Shown here: positions 8,569 through 16,835 of the stretch, piece by piece | How positions within the stretch are numbered: position 1 is the first letter of the stretch | Layout: each line of letters starts with the position of its first letter | Source of the DNA: Lachnospiraceae bacterium | GTDB taxonomy: Bacteria; Bacillota; Clostridia; Lachnospirales; Lachnospiraceae | Direction: 5' to 3' | NCBI GenBank assembly: GCA_021771695.1 | Contig: JAETON010000002.1 | Location: forward strand, 99,610-163,609 | DNA: 64,000 nt | Notes under the pieces: generated by a model | What the model saw: only the letters and a program-made list of their open reading frames with translations | What the model was told of the DNA's origin: nothing | Databases searched by the model: none | Position numbers and translations under genes: made by a program

Positions 8569-9336
8569 TTATGAAACTTCTTGTATCCAAAACTCAATAG
8601 CTTCTTTTAGAAGCCACGCACAGCCTTCCACATTTTCATCATAATACTTCGTAAAACGCTCATCCATGACATACAATTGTGCCATTTCTCTATGTGCTTT
8701 TGAAGAATAAACGTTCCAAGTCATTTGAATCCATTGTTTATGAAGTTCTACAATACATTTGGCTGTTTCACTATTTGGCAGCTTCTTATTTTTTACTGCT
8801 TTCTCCAGACGATGCCGAATTTCATTTTGCAGCATCTGAAACTTTTGATAGTCTTCTTTTGTCATATGGAGCATCTTCTGATTCGATGCATCGACTGTAT
8901 CATCTCCATATTTTTTACGAATTTCTGCTCCATAATTCTGTTCATTCTTTTCTACTATGTTGTTCTTAAACACTTTGAACTTTTCATAATCATTCATGCA
9001 AATTTCCCCTTTTATTGACGCAATGGTCTGTTTTACAGTATCAATCATTTGGGCAACTTTTTTCTGTTGTTCTTCCAACTGAAGCAGATGTTCTTTCATT
9101 GCCAGAAATTTGTCAAAATCTTCATTATAAATAATTTCTGAAATTTTGGAAAGTTCAAAACCTCTTTCTTTATAAAACAAAATCTGCTGTAACAAATCAA
9201 CCTCTTTAGAACCGTAATAACGATATCCTGCTTCACTGGTCCGCTTGGGATGCAGCAATCCAATCTGATCATAATACCTGAGAGTCCGTGCACTTACTCC
9301 TGTTAATTCTGATAATTGACGAATGCTGTATTCCAT
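8569..9336 (-). CDS. MerR-family regulator with TipAS-type ligand domain
   Basis: A 255-residue regulator. The N-terminus SIRQLSELTGVSARTLRYYDQIGLL is a MerR winged helix. A coiled-coil dimer helix follows around residues 75-105, then a C-terminal region (residues 120-255) of the TipAS antibiotic-binding type, with KYGDDTVDASNQKMLHMTKEDYQKF and a closing DERFTKYYDENVEGCAWLLKEAIEFWI. Such proteins sense small hydrophobic or thiopeptide-like drugs and activate their own or efflux genes. The promoter at 9371-9401 has the special architecture of MerR control, so autoactivation is likely. No drug transporter is adjacent. Confidence 0.88.
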   Translation of the reverse strand: MEYSIRQLSELTGVSARTLRYYDQIGLLHPKRTSEAGYRYYGSKEVDLLQQILFYKERGFELSKISEIIYNEDFDKFLAMKEHLLQLEEQQKKVAQMIDTVKQTIASIKGEICMNDYEKFKVFKNNIVEKNEQNYGAEIRKKYGDDTVDASNQKMLHMTKEDYQKFQMLQNEIRHRLEKAVKNKKLPNSETAKCIVELHKQWIQMTWNVYSSKAHREMAQLYVMDERFTKYYDENVEGCAWLLKEAIEFWIQEVS

Positions 9337-9370
9337 AATTCACCCTCCTGATTTCTTATACTGTAATCAG

Positions 9371-9401
9371 ACTGTACCAGTTGACGCTGCGTCAAAGTCA
9401 A
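9371..9401 (-). promoter_or_regulatory. MerR-type promoter with 19-bp spacer and palindrome
   Basis: Read on the minus strand: -35 TTGACT (9396-9401), a 19-bp spacer, and -10 TACAGT (9371-9376). The spacer contains the perfect palindrome TTGACGC-A-GCGTCAA (9381-9395). An over-long 19-bp spacer with a central palindrome is the hallmark of promoters that MerR-family proteins activate by DNA untwisting. It drives the TipAS-type regulator starting at 9336. Confidence 0.8.
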
Positions 9402-9407
9402 GAAAAA

Positions 9408-9875
9408 TTATTTTATATTTTCATTTTTTATTAAATATTCTAAAAATGCTTCGCATCCCTCTTTTACATCCCGGTAAGTCTCATCAAAATTCCCTGTATA
9501 CCAAGGATCTGAAATATCTCTTGGATGCTTGGTATAATCCAGCAATAAATGAATTTTCTGTTGTGGATCACTGCCTACAATCCTTTTCATATTCCGCAGA
9601 TTAAAATGCTCCATACCAATCAGATAATCGTATTCTTCATAATCTTGTCTGGTCATCTGAACTGCATAATGCTTTAATACGGGAATTCCTTCTTCTCTCA
9701 TTTTCTGAACTGTTCCATAATGCGGACGGTTTCCTAATTCTTCCCTGCTGGTGGCAGCAGAATCAATATAAAACTGGTCCTGTAATCCCTGTCTGTTCAC
9801 CATATCCTGGAAAACAAACTGTGCCATCGTTGAACGGCAAATATTGCCGTGGCAGACGAATAATACTTTTATCAT
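9408..9875 (-). CDS. low-molecular-weight protein tyrosine phosphatase
   Basis: A 155-residue cytoplasmic phosphatase. The P-loop VCHGNICRSTMA gives nucleophile C8 and R14 (CX5R). The general-acid loop near the C-terminus reads SDPWYTGNF (DPWY form). It has normal family length, and the start has a perfect AGGAGG. In Firmicutes such enzymes dephosphorylate protein tyrosines, often of capsule kinases; no kinase gene is nearby, so the substrate is unknown. It lies upstream of the MerR gene in the same direction, but that gene has its own promoter. Confidence 0.9.
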   Translation of the reverse strand: MIKVLFVCHGNICRSTMAQFVFQDMVNRQGLQDQFYIDSAATSREELGNRPHYGTVQKMREEGIPVLKHYAVQMTRQDYEEYDYLIGMEHFNLRNMKRIVGSDPQQKIHLLLDYTKHPRDISDPWYTGNFDETYRDVKEGCEAFLEYLIKNENIK

Positions 9876-10000
9876 AAACGAAAATCCTCCTAAACTGCCT
9901 TATGATACCTAGTTTTACTACTGCGATTATTCTATCATAAATCATGGAATTTGGGGAGGAAAATAAATATATGCTAAAATTAATAACACATGATATTCAA

Positions 10001-10324
10001 TCAACAGATTCCCAATAACCAGTTTTTTATCACCTCATCATCTCCAGATACCGATTTCCAATTAGCAAACGTATAGAAGCTTATTTGATGAAGGTCAGAA
10101 ATACCATTCCAAATATCACACCTGTAGCTCTCACTTATTCGTTCTCCATGTTCCGGCAAGTCAAAACTGATTGTCTGATACCCTTTACTTTCTGCTATCC
10201 GAGCGAAACTTTCAGCAGATCCTTTGTCAGACATTTTCCCATGAACATAAATATATGCTTTGTCAGATTTTGCTCCCCAAATAATGACAGGGATGTCCCC
10301 GATATAAAATTTTGTTGTTTTCAT
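10001..10324 (-). pseudogene. alpha/beta hydrolase, truncated
   Basis: The frame starts like a small serine hydrolase: AYIYVHGKMSDKGSAESFARIAESKGYQTISFDLPEHGER. The oxyanion-region HG and the DLPEHG turn are standard. After WNGISDLHQ it leaves the family and stops at 107 residues, whereas such proteins are about 200-240 residues and carry a GxSxG nucleophile motif that is absent here. The rest was not found downstream. It is most likely a remnant. Neighbouring genes (small HTH protein, acetyltransferase) are typical accessory cargo. Confidence 0.65.
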
Positions 10325-10402
10325 CTTTCATCACCGATTACATCGTATCACTAGAAAATGGCGTTCTCAATATACTGTCACTTACAGAAGTGTTTTTTAC
10401 CC

Positions 10403-10432
10403 AAAAGAGAGGTCGCAAAACTACGACCTCTC
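10403..10432 (-). terminator. rho-independent terminator
   Basis: GAGAGGTCG and CGACCTCTC (10407-10432) form a 9-bp stem with an 8-nt loop, followed on the minus strand by TTTT. It begins just past the stop of the CD3324-like gene. Confidence 0.7.
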
Positions 10433-10437
10433 GGAAA

Positions 10438-10701
10438 TTATTTCTCATATATGATTTTTCTGATTGAATGAACAGAAAGATAATAAATATCAGCTAATTC
10501 ATCAACACTTTTTCCCTGCTGATAATCTTTTCTTATTTTCCTGTTCCTCTGTTCAATCTCATATTTACAACCGCTTAATTCGCCCCATTTCTTTTTGTTG
10601 TCTTTTCTTGAGGGAACATAAATATATCCGCCTTGTATATAACTTTGCAATTCTTCAACTAAAGCAATGGGGAGCACCGAATCCGCTTTGATATATTTCA
10701 T
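10438..10701 (-). CDS. CD3324-family small HTH protein
   Basis: An 87-residue protein: KYIKADSVLPIALVEELQSYIQGGYIYVPSR, then a C-terminal helix-turn-helix with DYQQGKSVDELADIYYLSVHSIRKIIYEK. This matches the CD3324 family of small, Mor-like DNA-binding proteins common in Clostridia, whose function is not known. The ribosome site GGAGTGAG precedes the ATG. A terminator follows at once, so it is probably a single-gene unit or the last gene after the acetyltransferase, which ends 30 bp upstream. Confidence 0.75.
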   Translation of the reverse strand: MKYIKADSVLPIALVEELQSYIQGGYIYVPSRKDNKKKWGELSGCKYEIEQRNRKIRKDYQQGKSVDELADIYYLSVHSIRKIIYEK

Positions 10702-10731
10702 GCAGGCTCACTCCTTATATCACCGTCCTAA

Positions 10732-11370
10732 TTATATGGATTGTTTTAACCGTTCAATGTTTCCGCTCTGTATCGCACTAATATTTCTTGCGATTCTTTC
10801 CTCAGACCAGTTCCACCACTGAATTTCCAATAATTCAGAAATGGTTTCTTCTGGAAATCGTTTCTTTATTGGTTTTGCTGGAACACCGCCAACAATCGTA
10901 TATGGCGGAACATCTTTTGTGACAACTGCACGAGTCCCAATGATTGCTCCGTCTCCGATGGTGACACCAGCTAAAATAACAGCTTCATAACCAATCCAAA
11001 CATCATTTCCGATAATAATATCACCCTTATTATCCCACGCTTTCGTTACGTCTTTCTTTTCTAATTCCCATTCCTCAAAAAATAATGGGAATGGATAAGC
11101 AGACAATGAAGACAGCGTATGATTGGCACTGTTAAAAAGAAATTTTGCACCACAGGCAATGGAACAAAATTTTCCAATCTGCAATTTGTCATGGTTGATC
11201 GGATAGTGATATAATACGTTGTTTTTCTCAAATAACGTTGGATCATTTACAAAATCATTGTACATTGTAAAGTCTCCAACTGTTATATTGGGATTTGTGA
11301 TTACATGTTTTAAATAAATTGTTTCTTTATCTCCTGTACGGGGATAAATCTGTTTTACTGGAATAGTCAT
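10732..11370 (-). CDS. CatB/Vat-like hexapeptide O-acetyltransferase
   Basis: A 212-residue acetyl-CoA-dependent acetyltransferase of the xenobiotic (XAT) class. It has left-handed beta-helix hexapeptides ([29 protein letters not shown]), the catalytic-His region [16 protein letters not shown] and [16 protein letters not shown], as in streptogramin A (Vat) and type B chloramphenicol acetyltransferases. The start at 11370 is chosen because GGAGG lies seven bases before it. Drug resistance is possible, but many relatives act on other hydroxyl substrates. A degraded second copy of its 3' end lies at 14022-14128. Confidence 0.85.
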   Translation of the reverse strand: MTIPVKQIYPRTGDKETIYLKHVITNPNITVGDFTMYNDFVNDPTLFEKNNVLYHYPINHDKLQIGKFCSIACGAKFLFNSANHTLSSLSAYPFPLFFEEWELEKKDVTKAWDNKGDIIIGNDVWIGYEAVILAGVTIGDGAIIGTRAVVTKDVPPYTIVGGVPAKPIKKRFPEETISELLEIQWWNWSEERIARNISAIQSGNIERLKQSI

Positions 11371-11460
11371 TTGAAATCCTCCTGTCAATTTGAATAATGT
11401 TTATTTAACTATTCCAGATAAAGCAACGCAGAGTTTCACCGAAACCACCTCTCTTTTAAA

Positions 11461-11775
11461 TTAAAGACAATTATATATGTTGTTCAATTGGAAGATAATA
11501 ACCATGTGACATTTCTTCAAAATATCACATCCCTCATTAAATTGCTCAAAGCCTTGTATAACCAGAAATCTCCCCTTATAAGTCGTAATCACCACTTTAT
11601 TATTATCAATGACCTCATAGAACCTTTTATCACTTATCTGGCTATTTAAATCTAGTGAAACTCCAATACTAGTATCGAACAGAAAAATTCCTAACACCAA
11701 TGCCTAGCCCCAAAATATTCCATATATTGTTACTAATATACTTTTTAATTTTTTTACTTTATTGGTATTATCCAT
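11461..11775 (-). pseudogene. small membrane protein interrupted by a TAG codon
   Basis: An ATG at 11775 with AGAGAG before it opens a frame MDNTNKVKKLKSILVTIYG that meets TAG at 11704-11706. It then continues in the same frame as ALVLGIFLFDTSIGVSLDLN and on to the stop at 11461. The joined product would be about 104 residues with one hydrophobic helix spanning the stop codon. The family is not recognised. An inherited nonsense mutation is the simplest explanation; restart at the TTG at 11700 is less likely because no ribosome site is visible. Confidence 0.45.
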
Positions 11776-11845
11776 TATTATCTCTCTTAATACTGCCGTT
11801 AACAATTATATTCTGAAACAAACATTCTCCGCCTCTGTTGTATTT

Positions 11846-12739
11846 TTATTGTTCTAACATCGCCAAATAACTATCCAACCTTACATTCACATACCCAGCA
11901 AATAGCTTTTCCATTGCATCCAGATTATGTTTTCCGTGATATTCATCAAAAGCATTATAATAAGCAATCCGATCTGCAAATTTAATGTCAATCGGCGGAT
12001 ACCCGGCTTTCATCAATTCTAAATTTACAAGCAGCCGTCCTGTCCGGCCATTCCCATCAATAAAAGGATGGATTCTCTCAAATTTGATATGAAACCGTGC
12101 AAGCCGAGGAATGATGTGCTCTTTGCTGTTCCTATAAGACTCCAGCAGCTGTTCCATCTTAGGTTGAATCAGATATGGCTGCACAGGCTCATTCTTTGCA
12201 CCCATAATTCTTACCGGAACTCTTCTGTAAACGCCGCGGTCATCCTTCTTATCAACCAATACCAGATAATGAATCTGTTTAATAATACTCTCCGATAACG
12301 GTACCTGATCCTTTACCAAATCCCGCACAAAATCAAAGGCCTCCTTATGTCCGACCGCTTCCATGTGGTCTTTCAGCGGCTTCTGATCAATCGTCAAACC
12401 ACGTAACACCATATCTGTCTCACGCAGGGTCAGCGTGTTTCCCTCAATCGCATTAGAATTATAGGTATATTCAACTACAAATTCCTCTGTCAGCCGCTCC
12501 ACCTCTCCCTCTGTCAAAGGACGTCTGGAATCCAGTTCATTTTTTTTCCTGTCAATTACCGCAAGCAGACTTTCTGCGGTTTTATATCTGCCGTCCTCCG
12601 GTTTCTTCGCATCTGCAGGAATCTTCCAACTACGCCCTTCGCGGGTAACGCCCGAAATCTTCCCTTGTGAACATAATATACGAACTCTTCTATCTGAAAT
12701 GCCCCATTTTTCCGCTGCCTGCTTCACTGTCATGTACAT
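11846..12739 (-). CDS. HTH-Fic protein (AMP transferase family), copy 1
   Basis: A 297-residue protein. Residues 1-50 (MYMTVKQAAEKWGISDRRVR, then GRSWKIPADAKKP) form a helix-turn-helix of excisionase/MerR style. The Fic core has HPFIDGNGRTGRL, with catalytic His and the phosphate-binding anion loop. An inhibitory-helix motif SNAIEG ([S/T]xxxE[G/N]) lies upstream of the core, so it is a class II, self-inhibited Fic enzyme. Fic enzymes transfer AMP (or other phosphate-bearing groups) to protein hydroxyls. The start at 12739 has GAGGTG seven bases before it. A second HTH-Fic gene lies 249 bp upstream, and three phased repeats occupy the gap. The target is unknown. Confidence 0.88.
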   Translation of the reverse strand: MYMTVKQAAEKWGISDRRVRILCSQGKISGVTREGRSWKIPADAKKPEDGRYKTAESLLAVIDRKKNELDSRRPLTEGEVERLTEEFVVEYTYNSNAIEGNTLTLRETDMVLRGLTIDQKPLKDHMEAVGHKEAFDFVRDLVKDQVPLSESIIKQIHYLVLVDKKDDRGVYRRVPVRIMGAKNEPVQPYLIQPKMEQLLESYRNSKEHIIPRLARFHIKFERIHPFIDGNGRTGRLLVNLELMKAGYPPIDIKFADRIAYYNAFDEYHGKHNLDAMEKLFAGYVNVRLDSYLAMLEQ

Positions 12740-12776
12740 AAATCTACACCTCACTTCGAACAGTAGTATGCCCCAT

Positions 12777-12831
12777 TATCGGAACAATATCAACGCTATC
12801 GGAATAATATTTTTTATTTATCGGAACAATA
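12777..12831. repeat. three phased direct repeats upstream of fic copy 1
   Basis: TATCGGAACAATA (12777-12789), TATCGGAATAATA (12797-12809) and TATCGGAACAATA (12819-12831) are direct repeats with starts 20 and 22 bp apart, about two helical turns. They lie 38-92 bp before the fic start codon. They are candidate operators for the HTH of the Fic protein. Confidence 0.7.
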
Positions 12832-12988
12832 CAAAAGTCCGGGAGATACAATTTTTTATCAACTCATCATCTCCATTTCCCATAAAAGAATGTTCCCTAT
12901 TATCGTTTAAATTCTCAATTATTAACATCCAAATCTGATGATTTTTTGAGACTTTGGGAATGACACAGTGGCATTCTTAAATATAGTT

Positions 12989-13879
12989 TTAATACGCAAT
13001 CCGAAAGTAATCCAAATATGCCTTATATCGATCCTGTGCCATTAGACAAGTATCTGTCAAATATCCTTTTTCATTGTTCCATTCTTTCAATCCACGGTAA
13101 TAAAACATTTTCAAATTATCCTCAATGATAAACGGAACAATATTATATTTCAGGCACTCCTTAAACATAATCAATCTGCCAACACGGCCATTGCCATCCT
13201 GAAATGGATGGATTCTTTCAAACTTAACATGGAATTCCAAAATATCTTCCAAAGTCTTTTCTTCTTTTGAATTGTATTCAAACAACAATGCTTTCATCTT
13301 ATCAGCAACTTCTTCCGGAAGTGCAGTATCCATTTCACCAACTTCATTGGGCAGCTTCTTATAATCACCTACAGAGAACCAATCTTTTCTGGAATCACTG
13401 GTTCCATTCTTCAAAATCAAATGCAGTTTCTTGATGAACTTTTCTGACAATGTCGCTTTGGCATTGCCGATGATCATGTCGATACAGCAGAAGTGGTTTG
13501 CTGTTTCAACCACATCATCCACGTTAAGAACTTCATTTTCCATACCAATGGTATTCGTTTCAAAAATATATCTGGTCTGATCATGTGTCAGGCGACTGCC
13601 TTCGATATGATTTGAGTTGTATGTCAAATCAATCTGTGTCTTATGGTAAATGCCGCCGGAATATTTATTTGCTTTCTCATCCTGCAGAATATCTAACAGT
13701 GTTTTGGGCTGCTCTTTCCGTTTATTGATACGTTCCGGTTTTTCTGCATTCTCCGGAATATTCCAAGTCTTTCCGGTAAGAAAAGCTCCATTTACACGCC
13801 CCTGGGCACAGTAGTTCCTTACGCTACGTTCCGACACATTCCATTTTTTCGCCATTTCAGTAACTGAAAGATATCGCAT
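12989..13879 (-). CDS. HTH-Fic protein (AMP transferase family), copy 2
   Basis: A 296-residue paralogue of the gene downstream, with the same layout. The N-terminal HTH is MRYLSVTEMAKKWNVSERSVR with GKTWNIPENAEKP. The inhibitory motif is SNHIEG, and the Fic motif HPFQDGNGRVGRL has all catalytic residues. GGAGG lies seven bases before the ATG. The two copies share architecture but clearly differ in sequence, so this is an old duplication or an acquired pair. Both are class II and should be restrained by their own Glu. No separate antitoxin gene is next to either. Confidence 0.88.
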   Translation of the reverse strand: MRYLSVTEMAKKWNVSERSVRNYCAQGRVNGAFLTGKTWNIPENAEKPERINKRKEQPKTLLDILQDEKANKYSGGIYHKTQIDLTYNSNHIEGSRLTHDQTRYIFETNTIGMENEVLNVDDVVETANHFCCIDMIIGNAKATLSEKFIKKLHLILKNGTSDSRKDWFSVGDYKKLPNEVGEMDTALPEEVADKMKALLFEYNSKEEKTLEDILEFHVKFERIHPFQDGNGRVGRLIMFKECLKYNIVPFIIEDNLKMFYYRGLKEWNNEKGYLTDTCLMAQDRYKAYLDYFRIAY

Positions 13880-14021
13880 ATGATTTCCTCCATTAATTTC
13901 AAAATGATTTTCACACTATTCTACGTATATTGTATCACACTATCGGCAATTAATCCAACGGCATTTTTGTTGCTCACACATATTTTTGCCGTTCTTGGAA
14001 GGCAAGAACAAAAATTACGAC

Positions 14022-14128
14022 CTCTTTCTTTCCTCAGGTCAGTTCCACCACTGAATTTTCAATAATGCAGAAATAGTTTCTTCCGGAAATCATTTCTTTC
14101 TTGGTTTTGCCAGAACACCTCCAACAAT
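14022..14128 (-). pseudogene. remnant of an acetyltransferase gene 3' end
   Basis: The reverse strand reads IVGGVLAKPRKK-stop-FPEETISALLKIQWWN-stop-PEER. This aligns residue for residue with [34 protein letters not shown] of the intact gene at 10732-11370. Two codons have become TGA. Only about 35 codons remain. The copy has the same orientation, 3.2 kb away. Confidence 0.8.
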
Positions 14129-14146
14129 CTGTTCTATTCTATCACC

Positions 14147-15208
14147 TTACATCTCTAAATTCTTGCTCTCAAAATAATCAATCTGCATAGCATGGCGTAC
14201 ATCCGCAAGGGTTTTCGCAGCGGTTTCTCTGGCTGACATACTTCCTGCTTTCAAAATATCATACACTTCAGGCAAACGTTGTTCCCACATTTGACGGCGC
14301 TCCCGAATAGGGGCAAGCTCTGTCTGCATTACATGATTTAGGAATCTTTTTACTTTCATATCGCCCAATCCACCACGCTGATAATGCTCTTTCAATTCGT
14401 CCAGATTCTGATATTCCGGCAAAAACTCCGCAAAGTATTCCGGCTTGCAAAAAGCATCCAAATAGGTAAACACCGGGTTACCCTCCACATGACCAGGATC
14501 ACTAACTTTTAAGTGCGTTGGATCTGTAAACATGGACATAATCTTTTCCTGTATTACTTCTGGTTCATCGGAGAGATAAATACAGTTACCCAGCGATTTG
14601 CTCATTTTCGCTTTTCCATCAATACCAGGCAGACGCAGACAAGCGCTGTTAGACGGCAGAACAATTTCCGGCTCCGTCAATGTTTCACCATACACAGAAT
14701 TAAATTTATGGACAATCTCCTTACACTGTTCCAACATAGGAAGCTGATCCTCACCTACCGGCACCGCTGTTGCACGAAAAGCTGTAATATCCGCAGCCTG
14801 GCTAATCGGATAGCAGAAAAAGCCTACTGGAATACTTGCTTCAAAATTACGCTGTTTAATTTCTGATTTTACTGTTGGATTACGCTGCACACGAGAAACC
14901 GTAACCAGATTCATATAATAAAATGTCAGCTCGGTCAGCTCCGGCACCATAGACTGAATAAAAATCGTAGCTTTTTCAGGATCAATCCCACAAGCCAGAT
15001 AATCCAACGCCACTTCTTTAATATTCTGTCTGACACGCTCCGGATGCTCCGCATTATCTGTCAGTGCTTGTGCATCAGCAATCATAATATAAATTTCATC
15101 ATAATTTCCTGTATTTTGTAATAAAACACGCTCCTTGAGTGATCCTGCATAATGTCCTACATGAAGCCGCCCTGTCGGACGGTCACCTGTTAAAATAATT
15201 TTCTTCAT
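14147..15208 (-). CDS. trpS: tryptophanyl-tRNA synthetase
   Basis: A 353-residue class I aminoacyl-tRNA synthetase that charges tRNA-Trp. The HIGH-type signature appears as TGDRPTGRLHVGHYAGSL at residue 6 onward. KMSKS is intact in GKAKMSKSLGN near residue 200, and GEDQLP and the AMIAD-like IMIADAQAL segment are present. The ATG at 15208 has GGAGAAAG upstream. The 395-bp leader has hairpins and a short open frame with one Trp codon (see findings) but no T-box consensus. It appears to be transcribed alone. Confidence 0.95.
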   Translation of the reverse strand: MKKIILTGDRPTGRLHVGHYAGSLKERVLLQNTGNYDEIYIMIADAQALTDNAEHPERVRQNIKEVALDYLACGIDPEKATIFIQSMVPELTELTFYYMNLVTVSRVQRNPTVKSEIKQRNFEASIPVGFFCYPISQAADITAFRATAVPVGEDQLPMLEQCKEIVHKFNSVYGETLTEPEIVLPSNSACLRLPGIDGKAKMSKSLGNCIYLSDEPEVIQEKIMSMFTDPTHLKVSDPGHVEGNPVFTYLDAFCKPEYFAEFLPEYQNLDELKEHYQRGGLGDMKVKRFLNHVMQTELAPIRERRQMWEQRLPEVYDILKAGSMSARETAAKTLADVRHAMQIDYFESKNLEM

Positions 15209-15603
15209 TTTTAATCTTTCTCCAATCTATTTTCTTCTAATAACTCTGTTTCCTATGTTTTCAACATAAGTTATCGAAATACGTGTCTGCATTTCTTTGT
15301 AATTTTTAATACCCGATCTATCTCCATAAGGACTTTCTCGGGCTCTGATATAACATGGAGTACATTGCTCTTCCCTCTAAATCTCAATAAAAAAATACAC
15401 GGCAGCATGAAACCCGTATTTACATAATACTATCAAAGACATTATAACAAGCAATCCGAACAAAAGAAAGTAGACATTTGCAGACAGCTAGATATATTAC
15501 GACTGGATTTTGTAAAATTTTCTATAACCTGTAAAGACATTGAATGAAAGGATGATTATATACTCTATTCTATTAAAAAACACTAATCATGTGATTTTTC
15601 ATC
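15209..15603. other. trpS leader / intergenic region
   Basis: No long frame is present. The minus strand holds the terminator described at 15386-15421. Next comes a 15-codon frame MYSMLYQSPRKSLWR (15331-15378) overlapping a CCCGA/TCGGG stem, then a TATGTT-gaaa-AACATA-like hairpin before trpS. No GGNACCGCG T-box core was found. Confidence 0.5.
15386..15421 (-). terminator. possible rho-independent terminator
   Basis: Minus strand AAATACGG and CCGTGTATTT pair with a two-base bulge around an 11-nt loop and run into seven T. It lies about 180 bp past the alcohol dehydrogenase stop, so it may end that transcript or attenuate trpS. Confidence 0.5.
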
Positions 15604-16770
15604 TTACATACTATCCTTCAAAATATCCAGTACTTCATCATGGTTCAGTATTTTATATCCACCTTCCATAATGAAGGTTCCATCTGCAATACCATTCAGC
15701 ATTTCCTCCATTACGCCCAACTCACGCAGATTCATAACAAGTCCCAGTTCTTTCATCCAGTTTTCCATACATGAAAGTCCTTCTGCAGCAATTTGTTCAT
15801 CTGTTTTACCATTTTCTTCAACGTCCCATACATTCACTGCAAAACGGCGGAACTTGGAAAGACCATAAGGACAAATGTACCGATAATAGGCCAGTGAAAC
15901 CGCAGCCAGTGTCATACCGTGGGCAGCATCGGTGTAAGCCCCCACAGACTGCCCTAGCATATGCACCATCCAGTCAGTAGCTTTTCCTTGTGCAATCAGT
16001 GTATTGAGTGCCCATGTCGCCGTCCACATGATATTAGACCTTGCCTCATAATCCTCCGAATTCTGAAGGGCAATTCTAGAACTGTGGATGACTGATTTCA
16101 TCAGCGCTTCGCTGATATAATCGCTTGTATTGTCATCCTTGCCAGAAAAATATTGCTCGCAGATATGGTTAAAAATATCATAAATACCAGATGCCATCTG
16201 ATATTTTGGCACGGTAAAGGTAAATTTAGGATTCAGAACCGCAAACTTCGGCATTACATTATCACCAAATACATGCCCGATCTTTAGTTTCTGTTCATGG
16301 TTAGTGATGACTGCACCACCGTTCATCTCGCTTCCAGTTCCTACCATCGTCAGTACGCAGCCCACAGGAACAATTTCACAGTCGGGTTCCTCAAAGCGAA
16401 TATAATACTTCTCCCACGGGTCTTCGTTACAATGAACAGAGACAGAAACTGCCTTTGCATAATCACAGCAGGAACCGCCGCCCACTGCCAAGAGAAAATC
16501 CACCTGATTTTCTCTTGCGATCTGAACACCCTCCATTAGCTTTTCTACTGTCGGATTCGGCATAACTCCCCCATCCTCAATGACAATCTTGCCATTGGTT
16601 TTTAAAAGTTTTATTACCTGATCATAGATTCCATTTTTCTTAATGGAACCACCGCCATAAATCAGTTGGACCGTCTTTCCATATTTGGGGAGCTCCTCGC
16701 TAAGATACTTGAGCGAATCCTCTCCAAAATAAAGTTTTGTCGGGTTTGAATATACAAAATTTCCTAACAT
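15604..16770 (-). CDS. iron-containing alcohol dehydrogenase
   Basis: A 388-residue type III (Fe) alcohol dehydrogenase of the BdhA/YqhD group, reducing aldehydes to alcohols with NAD(P)H. The N-terminus NFVYSNPTKLYFGEDSLKYL, the GGGS nucleotide loop (YGGGSIKKNG), the LAVGGGSCCDYAK segment and the metal-binding His region (AHGMTLAAVS, with FNHICEQYF before it) are all present. The ATG has GGAGG nine bases before it. It lies downstream of two flavodoxin genes in the same direction, with a LysR regulator further upstream. Joint control of a redox set by that regulator is plausible but unproven. Confidence 0.92.
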   Translation of the reverse strand: MLGNFVYSNPTKLYFGEDSLKYLSEELPKYGKTVQLIYGGGSIKKNGIYDQVIKLLKTNGKIVIEDGGVMPNPTVEKLMEGVQIARENQVDFLLAVGGGSCCDYAKAVSVSVHCNEDPWEKYYIRFEEPDCEIVPVGCVLTMVGTGSEMNGGAVITNHEQKLKIGHVFGDNVMPKFAVLNPKFTFTVPKYQMASGIYDIFNHICEQYFSGKDDNTSDYISEALMKSVIHSSRIALQNSEDYEARSNIMWTATWALNTLIAQGKATDWMVHMLGQSVGAYTDAAHGMTLAAVSLAYYRYICPYGLSKFRRFAVNVWDVEENGKTDEQIAAEGLSCMENWMKELGLVMNLRELGVMEEMLNGIADGTFIMEGGYKILNHDEVLDILKDSM

Positions 16771-16835
16771 AATTTTATTCCTCCTTCATCCTGATAAATT
16801 TCTTGTGCCATTTCTTCTTTTGTAACACTGTGTTC

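Noticed and set aside
15209..15603. T-box riboswitch upstream of trpS
   Set aside because: No GGNACCGCG core or paired terminator/antiterminator was found on the minus strand.
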